NCBI GenBank assembly: GCA_904502005.1
Contig: CAJGDC010000052.1
Coordinates: 1 to 12,633, forward strand
Direction: 5' to 3'
Length of the DNA: 12,633 nucleotides
Source of the DNA: an uncultured Alistipes sp.
Lineage (GTDB): Bacteria; Bacteroidota; Bacteroidia; Bacteroidales; Rikenellaceae
Below, one piece after another: positions 1 to 5,687 of this stretch (position 1 is the first letter of the stretch; each line of letters begins with the position of its first letter). The notes beneath the pieces were generated by a model that was not told the DNA's origin, made no database searches, and was given only the letters and a program-made list of their open reading frames with translations. Made by a program: the position numbers and the translations under genes.

Positions 1-1455
1 CTTCTCTACTATGCTGGTAATTATACCAAAGCCGATGGCGTTATCAGCCTCGGCTCAATCACGATGAGCCTATTCCCTAGTGAGAGCTACACGGCAGGAC
101 GACTGTTTCAGGTCTCTGTTCCAGGCTTAGATGCTGCTGATGGATGGATTATGGCTATCGCAAATGATAACTATACTCCCAGCGAGTCTAATGTGACGGC
201 TCTGGATCAGCTTACCCACTATGCTACTTATAGTGGTAGATTTCGCTTTATGGCGACAAATGGTATGATTGGTACGTTTGGCGGAAATTATGGCTATTAT
301 AGAGAGTGCCCTTGCGTACAGAACGGAGATGATATATCGTTTGTCTTTGAGTGGGTTAGCGACTTGGCGGATGTCGATGCCAATAAGAGGTACCACTTCT
401 ATCTAACCAATGGCACGGCTGTCTACACATACACCATTGACCGCGGTGCTTACGATGGCGCGAAGTATGAGAAGAACCTTGAGATTGGTCACGCCTATCT
501 GTTGCCCGCAATTTCAAAATGGACAGACCATAACGCACCTGCAAAGGATGAGATATGGTACACCAACGGTAGCACAACCGAGCTTACTGTGCCTACTACT
601 CTCAGTGCCTTTGGCGACGCTACAATTCAGTCAATCACCTATAATGCCCAAAAGGGGTGTTGGGTGATTAAGTTCAATAAGGATCTAACGACAATTGGTG
701 CGGGTGCATTCGCACAATGCGTCAGCCTTACAAGTGTGACTATCCCTGATAGCGTAACGACGATTGGAGAGTTTGCATTCTTTTTTTGCCAAAGCCTGAC
801 AAGTGTGACTATCCCTGATAGCGTAACGACGATTGGAGAGTTTGCATTCTTTTCTTGCCGCCTTACAAATGTGAATATCCCAGATAGCGTAACGACGATT
901 GGAGAGGGTGTATTCGCTTCTTGCCACAGCCTGACAAGTGTTACTATCGGTGATAGAGTTACGACAATTGGAGAGGGTGCATTCGATAGTTGCGCCAGCC
1001 TGACAAGTGTGACTATCCCCGATAGCGTAACGACAATTGGAGAGGGTGCATTCTCTTATTGCGAGAGCCTTAAAGAGTTTAAGGGTAAATTTGCTGCGGA
1101 TAATGGTCGTTGTTTGATTATGGATAATACTCTTATCGCGTATGCTAACGTATCTGGCACTACATATACTATTCCCGATAACGTAACAAGGATTGGAATT
1201 TGGGTATTCGGAGGTTGTTCACTTACAAGTGTCACTATCCCAGATAGCGTAACAACGATTGGAGAGAGTGCATTCTATTCTTGCGAAAGCCTTGAAAGTG
1301 TATATTGCAAGGCTACAACACCGCCAGCAGGAGGTGACAGTATGTTCCTTAACAATGCTCCTGACCGCAAGATATATGTACCTGCAGGTTCTGTGAATGC
1401 GTATAAGAGTGCAGCGTATTGGAGTGAGTATGCAGATGCAATCGTTGCCGAGTAG
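1..1455 (+). CDS. BspA-like leucine-rich repeat surface protein (5' end outside window)
   Basis: The reading frame is open from base 1, so the first in-frame ATG (64) is probably internal and the true start lies upstream. The visible N-terminal 200 or so residues are a beta-rich region I do not recognise. From about nt 688 to 1305 the protein is made of 22-23 residue LRR_5 (BspA/Treponema pallidum) repeats with the pattern LTSVTIPDSVTTIGEGAF..C. A break around nt 1072-1190 matches the usual non-repeat insert of this family. The end (nt 1306-1455) has the typical BspA C-terminal region: YCKATTPPAGG, then KIYVPAGSVNAYKSA and YWSEYADAI. Family members are surface or secreted proteins, some of which bind host matrix or other bacteria; the role here is inferred. 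The gene is followed by a terminator and shares its C-terminal architecture and downstream hairpin with the lipoprotein gene at 2006-3730, which suggests a locally duplicated family. Confidence 0.85.
   Translation, partial: LLYYAGNYTKADGVISLGSITMSLFPSESYTAGRLFQVSVPGLDAADGWIMAIANDNYTPSESNVTALDQLTHYATYSGRFRFMATNGMIGTFGGNYGYYRECPCVQNGDDISFVFEWVSDLADVDANKRYHFYLTNGTAVYTYTIDRGAYDGAKYEKNLEIGHAYLLPAISKWTDHNAPAKDEIWYTNGSTTELTVPTTLSAFGDATIQSITYNAQKGCWVIKFNKDLTTIGAGAFAQCVSLTSVTIPDSVTTIGEFAFFFCQSLTSVTIPDSVTTIGEFAFFSCRLTNVNIPDSVTTIGEGVFASCHSLTSVTIGDRVTTIGEGAFDSCASLTSVTIPDSVTTIGEGAFSYCESLKEFKGKFAADNGRCLIMDNTLIAYANVSGTTYTIPDNVTRIGIWVFGGCSLTSVTIPDSVTTIGESAFYSCESLESVYCKATTPPAGGDSMFLNNAPDRKIYVPAGSVNAYKSAAYWSEYADAIVAE
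730..1071 (+). repeat. Near-identical tandem coding repeats (66-69 nt period)
   Basis: Units starting at 730, 799, 865, 934 and 1003 (ACAAGTGTGACTATCCC type) have periods of 69, 66, 69 and 69 nt. Units 730 and 799 are identical for about 50 nt, and a further related unit starts at 1225. Identity at the DNA level, including synonymous positions, points to recent unit duplication or gene conversion. The second paralogue (2006-3730) has the same protein repeat but much more diverged DNA. A run of seven T (781-787) sits in the first repeat's end. Confidence 0.85.
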
Positions 1456-1486
1456 TAGTCGCTGGGCATAGTTGCCTAAAATGTGT

Positions 1487-1522
1487 AGTGCGAGTATCTT
1501 ACGGTACTCGCGCTATTTTGTT
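1487..1522 (+). terminator. Terminator after the first BspA-like gene
   Basis: A 10-bp stem (1487-1496 with 1505-1514, one G-U pair) encloses an 8-nt loop and is followed by ATTTTGTTT. It lies 32 nt after the stop codon at 1453-1455, as expected for an intrinsic terminator. Confidence 0.7.
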
Positions 1523-1574
1523 TAATCGTGAAATAGTCCGCACTGACACGAGAGCAATCATAGTTTTTGCAGAT

Positions 1575-1626
1575 GCAAACAAAAAACAGCGGGATGTCGT
1601 GAGGCATCCCGCTGCTTTACTACCCC
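1575..1626 (+). repeat. Post-BspA hairpin element, copy 1
   Basis: GCAAACAAAAAACAG leads into a perfect 10-bp stem (1587-1596 with 1605-1614) with loop TCGTGAGG, followed by CTTTACTACCCCAAA. A second copy lies at 3842-3896 after the other BspA-like gene. There is no T-run directly after the stem, so it is not a classical terminator. The rest of the spacer, 1627-1761, shows nothing I recognise. Confidence 0.7.
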
Positions 1627-1761
1627 AAAGGTTGTAAACGTTTAAGGATACACTTATGCAAATTGCAGAATCCTATTTGTTTAATGAATGCTAAAGTGAG
1701 AAAATAATCAGTAGTTGCTAAATAAAAGTGTGTAATCTTCTGTATTTTAAATAAAAATATA

Positions 1762-1769
1762 TACCTTTG
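1762..1769 (+). promoter_or_regulatory. Bacteroidota -7 box (TACCTTTG)
   Basis: TACCTTTG fits the TAnnTTTG consensus. At the expected upstream distance (1740-1742) only CTG is found instead of TTG, so the -33 element is weak. It would place a leader of roughly 65-75 nt before the small gene at 1842 and would drive both that gene and the lipoprotein gene. Confidence 0.6.
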
Positions 1770-1841
1770 CACCCTCAACTACTATGCAGTAGTGAACGGT
1801 TATCAGGTTAATTGTTAAACACTTAAAATATAGAGATTCAA

Positions 1842-1985
1842 ATGAAAACTATGAACAGCTTTTTTAAGGCTTACCTCGCACCTGAGATTGAGGTGGAGAA
1901 TTTTACTGTTGAGCAGGGCTTTGCAATTAGCGACAGCACGCTCCCTGACTATAGAGAGGATGACGATGTAATTACTATCGGATAA
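1842..1985 (+). CDS. Small acidic protein upstream of fimbrillin/BspA lipoprotein
   Basis: This is a 47-residue reading frame, from ATG at 1842 to TAA at 1983. It starts MKTMNSFFKAYLAPEIEVEN and ends in an acidic tail (DYREDDDVITIG). The composition (K-rich start, Y-x-A-P-E-I-E-V motif, acidic C-terminus) resembles a class of very short hypothetical proteins that I recall next to Bacteroidales surface-protein loci; that likeness is from memory and was not tested. There is no signal peptide, no cysteine and no membrane segment. It lies 20 nt before the lipoprotein start and behind a good -7 box, so the two are probably co-transcribed. A peptide precursor, a chaperone-like partner or a translated leader are all possible. 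Function unknown. Confidence 0.7.
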   Translation: MKTMNSFFKAYLAPEIEVENFTVEQGFAISDSTLPDYREDDDVITIG

Positions 1986-2005
1986 AACAAAAAAACATCA
2001 ATAAT

Positions 2006-3730
2006 ATGAAGAAGATTTTATTTGCGATGGTTGCGATTGCTGTAATCGTTTCATCGTGCGCAAAGAATAGTGAGGCAATCAACTCACCAGTCGTATGCTC
2101 TGAAGATTTTACCGCTATTGTGGCTGATAACACTCGTACTACACTCGATGGTACATCAGTTAAGTGGAGCAGCACCGACCTACTTACAGTTTTTACTAAT
2201 ACGGCTCACAATCGTAAGTATAGCATCAAGAGCATCAATAGCGATAATACCTCTGCTGTATTCAAATATGAGAGCTATACCGGCTCGGATGATACACCGA
2301 TTAATGCAAACTATGCCGTTTATCCATACAACGAGCATGCTACAATCAGCAGCGATGTTATCACAACAACTCTTGCTGCTGAGCAGGTTTATAACGCTGA
2401 GTGTGTAGACCTTTCTAATGCAGTATTGGCAGCTAAATCAAACGACAACAATTTTGAGTTTAACAATACAAGTGCGTTGGTGCGTTTCAGGGTGTCAAAG
2501 AATATCCCTGAGGCTTGTACTCTTCAGTCAATCACATTGACCTCTGCTGCAAATAAACTCGCTGGCGAGGTTACAATTGATACTGCAACGGATTTCAAGG
2601 CTGTTGTAACTGCAAATGGTACAAACGAGGTAACACTTGTAAATATTAATACGGAGATTACTGAGGCTGAGCAGTTGTTCTATGTTGTACTTCCTGCAAC
2701 AAACTTTGCAGACAAAGATCTTACTGTAACATTTACATTCACAGAGGCTAATAAAGAGTTCCAGTTGCCTGCATTCGAGCTTCAGCAGGGTAAGATAAAG
2801 ACTATTGCTTATCAGATTACCCCTTCAATGCCTGCTGATAACCAGATTTGGTACACATCAACCACTAATGACGTAGTAACTCCCACTGTCGGCAATGGTG
2901 TTTCAAACGATTACTCTAATGGTAAGGGCGTAATAACCTTTGACACTGACTTGAGCGAGATTCCTCAAAATATGTTCAAAGGCTTCTCAACTCTTTCAAG
3001 TGTTACACTGCCAAAGAGCATTAGAACTATTGGCAAATATGCTTTTCAAAGTTGTTCAGCTCTTTCAAGTGTTACAATGCAGGATGGAGTAACGACTATT
3101 AGCAGCTATGCTTTTAAAAGTTGTGCTATTACAGAGATAACACTCCCAAATACTTTAACTTCTATTGACAATCAGGCATTTGCTAGTTGTAAATTTACAA
3201 CAATTACTATCCCAAATAGTGTAACAACCTTAGGTCCAAATGTGTTCCAAATGTGTAATAATTTAACAAGTGTTACCATATCTTCTGATAAATTAGAGAG
3301 TGTTGATAGTAGTGTGTTCTATAGTTGTAAAAATTTGAAAGAGATTAATGGCGCATGGGCATCGTCAGATAAGCGTTGTTTCGTATTTATGGGTAAGATT
3401 ATCGCATTCGCACCAGCCGGATTAACAGAGTATACTATTCCTGAAGGTGTAACTGCAATAGGAGTCCAGGCATTCGCATCGACTTCACTTACTAAGGTTA
3501 CTATTAGCGAGCATGTAACTTTAATTGAAGATTTAGCTTTCAACTCTGCCTCAAAACTTAGTGAAGTATACTGCAAATCTACTACACCACCAACTCTAGG
3601 AGGTACATACGCATTTGCTTCTAATGCTACTGGTCGTAAGATTTATGTACCAGCTGAATCTGTAGAGGCATATAAAGCTGCAGCGAATTGGAGTGCGTAT
3701 GCTGATGCAATTGTTGGCTACGACTTTTAG
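2006..3730 (+). CDS. Fimbrillin-like/BspA leucine-rich repeat lipoprotein
   Basis: A 574-residue protein. Residues 1-18 (MKKILFAMVAIAVIVSSC) are a lipoprotein signal peptide with a lipobox ending at Cys18, so the mature protein is lipid-anchored, probably in the outer membrane. Residues about 28-270 look like a fimbrillin/Mfa-like domain, with the characteristic TRTTLDG..VKWSSTDLLTVF stretch near residues 44-65. From about residue 310 to 540 come BspA-type LRR_5 repeats (for example LSSVTLPKSIRTIGKYAF), followed by the YCKSTTPPTLGG / KIYVPAESVEAYKAAANW tail shared with the gene at 1-1455. Such proteins are surface adhesins or minor fimbrial components; that role is family inference. The start is set by the signal peptide; the leader before ATG is A-rich with no Shine-Dalgarno site, normal for the phylum. 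It follows the 47-residue gene by 20 nt. Confidence 0.9.
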   Translation: MKKILFAMVAIAVIVSSCAKNSEAINSPVVCSEDFTAIVADNTRTTLDGTSVKWSSTDLLTVFTNTAHNRKYSIKSINSDNTSAVFKYESYTGSDDTPINANYAVYPYNEHATISSDVITTTLAAEQVYNAECVDLSNAVLAAKSNDNNFEFNNTSALVRFRVSKNIPEACTLQSITLTSAANKLAGEVTIDTATDFKAVVTANGTNEVTLVNINTEITEAEQLFYVVLPATNFADKDLTVTFTFTEANKEFQLPAFELQQGKIKTIAYQITPSMPADNQIWYTSTTNDVVTPTVGNGVSNDYSNGKGVITFDTDLSEIPQNMFKGFSTLSSVTLPKSIRTIGKYAFQSCSALSSVTMQDGVTTISSYAFKSCAITEITLPNTLTSIDNQAFASCKFTTITIPNSVTTLGPNVFQMCNNLTSVTISSDKLESVDSSVFYSCKNLKEINGAWASSDKRCFVFMGKIIAFAPAGLTEYTIPEGVTAIGVQAFASTSLTKVTISEHVTLIEDLAFNSASKLSEVYCKSTTPPTLGGTYAFASNATGRKIYVPAESVEAYKAAANWSAYADAIVGYDF

Positions 3731-3744
3731 AATGGCGTGGTTGT

Positions 3745-3774
3745 AGAGTAATGCTTTACTCTCGACTCGCGAGT
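3745..3774 (+). other. Two small palindromes just after the lipoprotein stop
   Basis: AGAGTAA (3745-3751) pairs with TTACTCT (3756-3762), and the perfect palindrome ACTCGCGAGT lies at 3765-3774. They stand between the stop codon and the terminator and may form 3'-UTR structure. Confidence 0.5.
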
Positions 3775-3786
3775 TACTAATGATAT

Positions 3787-3820
3787 GGGGATGGCTATTT
3801 TTAGTCATCCCCAATTCTTT
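3787..3820 (+). terminator. Terminator after the lipoprotein gene
   Basis: GGGGATG (3787-3793) pairs with CATCCCC (3806-3812), with an additional CT/AG pair inside the loop; AATTCTTT follows. It is the strongest terminator candidate after the gene ending at 3730. Confidence 0.65.
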
Positions 3821-3841
3821 AAGAGAGAGCCACAAAGCCCC

Positions 3842-3896
3842 GCAAACAAAAACAGCGGGGTGTCTCACGACAGCCCACTGCTTTACTAACCCAAAC
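3842..3896 (+). repeat. Post-BspA hairpin element, copy 2
   Basis: GCAAACAAAAACAGCGGGG starts a 12-position stem (3853-3864 with 3869-3880; two mismatches) around the loop TCAC, followed by CTTTACTAACCCAAACTT. It matches copy 1 (1575-1626) on both flanks, but the central bases read as the reverse complement of copy 1 (TGTCTCACGACA here against TGTCGTGAGGCA). Confidence 0.7.
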
Positions 3897-3971
3897 TTAA
3901 ATAAATGAAGAAACTCGTGGTTTTATCAACCACTGAATCAATAACGAACAACTATCTTGCCATAGTGTTTC

Positions 3972-3995
3972 AATAGCCCATAATGGCTATTTTTC
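3972..3995 (+). terminator. Terminator-like hairpin in the gene-free stretch
   Basis: AATAGCC (3972-3978) pairs with GGCTATT (3985-3991) around CATAAT and runs into a T-rich tail. No protein gene precedes it directly, so if used it would end a short transcript beginning somewhere in 3820-3970. Confidence 0.5.
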
Positions 3996-4015
3996 AACAC
4001 ATATAAGATAAAACA

Positions 4016-4045
4016 GAATAGGGGGACTTCACAGTCGCCCTATTC
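4016..4045 (+). other. Compound hairpin
   Basis: GAATAGGG (4016-4023) pairs with CCCTATTC (4038-4045), with a nested GACT/AGTC stem around the loop TCAC. It is followed by AATAAACTACTAACCCAAACTT, cut here as AATAAACTACTAACCC. The placement, a hairpin immediately before ACTAACCCAAACTT, is the same as for the element at 3842-3896. No T-run follows, so termination is doubtful. Confidence 0.5.
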
Positions 4046-4256
4046 CAATAAACTACTAACCCAAACTTTATTTGGGGCAAAACTACACTTTGTCCCCAAA
4101 CTTAAATAAATGAAGAAACCTCACTGCGGCTTGCAGTTTCCACCGCAGCTGTTGTTTGAAGTGCAATCTTCATACCAATAACGAGTGGTTTGGGTTAAAA
4201 TTGTACGCTACGCCCAAACTGAACATTTTTATCACCAAATTGGGCATTTATGCCTA

Positions 4257-4676
4257 TTACAACATTATATCGCTATCGTTGAAGTGGAGCTGCCACTCGA
4301 TTTTTGCATTTTCGTCGCTGTCGGAGGCATGGATGGCGTTATGGCGGACGCTACTGCCGTACAAGCGGCGGACGGTCCCCTCATCCGCCTGCTCTGGGTC
4401 TGTAGCGCCAACAGTTTTGCGCAGTTCGGCAACAGCATTCTCCTTTTCAAGCACCGCTGCGACTATCGGACCTGAGGTCATAAAATCAACTAACGGCTCA
4501 AAGAAAGGTTTCTCTTTGTGTACAGCATAGAATCGCTTAGCGTCATTGCGCGACATGCACCACATTCTGAGCGCAACAATGCGAAAACCCGCATCCACAA
4601 GGTGCTGCAGAATCTTTGCGTGGTTGGAAGCCTTTACAGCGTCAGGCTTAATCATAGTAAAAGTTAAATTACCCAT
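4257..4676 (-). CDS. ndk: Nucleoside diphosphate kinase
   Basis: A 139-residue protein, the usual length of short bacterial NDKs. It transfers the gamma phosphate from ATP to (d)NDPs through a phospho-histidine, keeping NTP and dNTP pools balanced in the cytoplasm. All active-site residues are present at positions equivalent to the E. coli enzyme minus two: K10 (TMIKPDAV), Y50, F58, R86, T92, R103, N113 and the phospho-acceptor H116 (NAIHASDS; the common form is NxxHGSDS, so Gly is Ala here). The start MGNLTFTMIKPDAV is chosen because it matches the family N-terminus; the frame remains open further upstream, but that extension would run into the divergent tRNA-Leu gene. It is a single-gene unit, divergent from tRNA-Leu. 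Confidence 0.96.
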   Translation of the reverse strand: MGNLTFTMIKPDAVKASNHAKILQHLVDAGFRIVALRMWCMSRNDAKRFYAVHKEKPFFEPLVDFMTSGPIVAAVLEKENAVAELRKTVGATDPEQADEGTVRRLYGSSVRHNAIHASDSDENAKIEWQLHFNDSDIML

Positions 4677-4705
4677 AGCATTCAGCAGATTTATTAAATA
4701 TATAG

Positions 4706-4713
4706 CTAAGGTA
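4706..4713 (-). promoter_or_regulatory. Possible ndk -7 box
   Basis: On the minus strand TACCTTAG, one mismatch to TAnnTTTG, lies 29 nt upstream of the ndk start. No TTG is found at the canonical 19-nt distance (the nearest are 11 and 14 nt away), so this is tentative. Confidence 0.35.
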
Positions 4714-4734
4714 ATGATTTTTTTCAACAAACTA

Positions 4735-4764
4735 TTGTAAATCAAAAAAAAATATCTACCTTTG
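4735..4764 (+). promoter_or_regulatory. tRNA-Leu promoter (TTG-N19-TACCTTTG)
   Basis: TTG at 4735-4737 and TACCTTTG at 4757-4764 are separated by exactly 19 nt, the Bacteroidota sigma-ABfr consensus. The tRNA begins 18 nt after the -7 box. Confidence 0.85.
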
Positions 4765-4782
4765 CCCCTGCAAAAAGCATCA

Positions 4783-4866
4783 GCCCGGATGGCGGAATCG
4801 GTAGACGCGCTGGTCTCAAACACCAGTAGGTTCACCCCTGTGCCGGTTCGACCCCGGCTCCGGGTA
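4783..4866 (+). tRNA. tRNA-Leu (anticodon CAA)
   Basis: 84 nt, class II with a long variable arm. The acceptor GCCCGGA pairs with TCCGGGT (4859-4865; G1-T72 wobble) and the discriminator is A4866. The anticodon stem CTGGT/ACCAG encloses CTCAAAC, giving anticodon CAA, which reads UUG. The T-arm holds GGTTCGACC. CCA is not encoded (CGA follows). Confidence 0.95.
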
Positions 4867-4879
4867 CGAAGAGAGGAAC

Positions 4880-4899
4880 GAGAGTTTCTCTCTTTTTTT
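4880..4899 (+). terminator. tRNA-Leu terminator
   Basis: GAGAG (4880-4884), loop TTT, CTCTC (4888-4892), then seven T. A longer alternative pairing with GAGAGG at 4871-4876 is also possible. It begins 14 nt after the tRNA 3' end. Confidence 0.75.
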
Positions 4900-5226
4900 G
4901 TATCTAGAGCTGAAGTCGGTCGGTAGCAATATCTGGCAACAACCAAAATCACGCCATAATCCTCTTTTTTTTGTTGGTTTTAATCGCCACTTGATTGGCA
5001 CGTTTTTCGCACGTTTGGGTTAAAAAGTGACAAAATTGCAAAAGTTTGTATTGTTTTTGTGAGTTAGATAAAGTTACAAACAAGTTTTGTAATTAAATTT
5101 TATATGTCTATTTACACCCTTTTAGACATTATATCGTGCTATTTTCCACTTTTAACCCAAATATATGCGTGTAATTTAATATGTTTATTTTTGCAGAAAA
5201 GTTGTAGAATTTAATTTTTTAGGTTA
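4900..5226. other. Gene-free AT-rich stretch with nested inverted repeats
   Basis: No convincing gene on either strand. TTTGGGTTAAAA at 5014-5025 recurs inverted at 5150-5161 (extended match TTTGGGTTAAAA(A)GTG) and once more in direct orientation at 4189-4200. Between the two arms ATGTCTA (5104-5110) pairs with TAGACAT (5123-5129). The structure lies 125-270 nt before the AraC-type gene and could bind a regulator, but nothing in the sequence proves it. Confidence 0.5.
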
Positions 5227-5234
5227 TACCTTTG
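5227..5234 (+). promoter_or_regulatory. -7 box for the AraC-type gene
   Basis: TACCTTTG, a perfect TAnnTTTG match, 51 nt before the ATG at 5286. The nearest upstream TTG (5202-5204) is 22 nt away, longer than the usual 19, so the -33 element is suboptimal. Confidence 0.6.
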
Positions 5235-5285
5235 CAGGTGTGAAAGCCCAAGAGCAAACCGCCATATAATTATACACACACAATT

Positions 5286-5660
5286 ATGACCGATTCAAAG
5301 AGCGACATCAGCATAAACTCATCAATAAAAGAGGATTGTTTGACAGAGGTATCAAACAATCCTATTAGTGACATTTTCAGCAGTAGACGGGATGAATGGA
5401 GCGAAGAGGAGATAGAGCAATACATTACCGCACTAAGGGAGAAACCTCACAAAAGATTCTACATATCACCAAAGCGTTGGATTTTGGAGCAGAGGCTTCA
5501 AACCGCTCGCACGCTGTTAATATCTACAGACATGACGTTAGAGCAGATTTGCAACTACTGCCGTATAGGTAGCATATCTCGCTTTATAATCCGTTTTCAC
5601 CAATACTACGACATCTCTCCAAAACTTCTCAGAGAGAGATTTCGCAAAGAGCGTCAATAG
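5286..5660 (+). CDS. Stand-alone AraC-type HTH DNA-binding protein
   Basis: A 124-residue protein. Residues about 60-120 match the second half of the AraC/XylS DNA-binding domain: WILEQRLQTARTLLISTDMT, LEQICNYCRIGSISRFIIRF, and HQYYDISPKLLRER, the equivalent of the F-x-x-x-F-G-x-S-P-x-x-Y-R signature with G replaced by D. Residues 1-55 are polar and acidic, with no ligand-binding cupin domain, no membrane segment and no receiver domain. Full AraC proteins are 250-300 residues with two HTH motifs in about 100 residues; here only one is evident, so it may act as a dimer or be a minimal regulator. It has its own -7 box, follows tRNA-Leu and converges on the four-gene operon, stopping 27 nt from that operon's last stop codon. 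Its target is unknown. Confidence 0.8.
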   Translation: MTDSKSDISINSSIKEDCLTEVSNNPISDIFSSRRDEWSEEEIEQYITALREKPHKRFYISPKRWILEQRLQTARTLLISTDMTLEQICNYCRIGSISRFIIRFHQYYDISPKLLRERFRKERQ

Positions 5661-5687
5661 TACTCTACAACACCAACTTCTCTTCTA

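Larger units (their letters stand above)
3885..4119 (+). repeat. Two copies of a 30-nt intergenic repeat, the second split by a 35-nt hairpin
   Basis: The unit ACTAACCCAAACTT + AAATAAATGAAGAAAC is continuous at 3885-3914. At 4055-4068 the first half appears, and after 35 extra nt (4069-4103) the second half resumes at 4104-4119. The extra segment ends in CCCAAACTT, so that 9-mer flanks it on both sides (4060-4068 and 4095-4103), and it forms a hairpin (TTTGGGG 4071-4077 with CCCCAAA 4094-4100). Each copy continues into a 24-codon open frame starting at its ATG (3905-3976 and 4110-4181). The peptides do not resemble each other beyond MKK, and I do not call them as genes. Confidence 0.75.

Noticed and set aside
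685..927. Minus-strand frame with repeated peptide (CKLSNRRYAI-type) opposite the LRR repeats
   Set aside because: Its repetitiveness is only the mirror of the LRR-coding repeats; no promoter or plausible leader.
730..1071. CRISPR-like array of regular repeats
   Set aside because: The repeats are contiguous 66-69 nt coding units of an LRR protein in frame, without spacers or cas genes.
3905..3976. Short open frame of 24 codons after the intergenic repeat, and its counterpart at 4110-4181
   Set aside because: The two share only MKK and the same length, and no promoter precedes them; the shared DNA is better explained as an intergenic repeat.
4257..4952. Long minus-strand frame extending the nucleoside diphosphate kinase upstream to 231 residues
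   Set aside because: The extra N-terminal part is antisense to tRNA-Leu and its promoter and matches nothing in the kinase family; the family start is at 4676.
4783..5660. Integrated element at tRNA-Leu
   Set aside because: No integrase, and no duplicated tRNA 3' end found downstream in the window.
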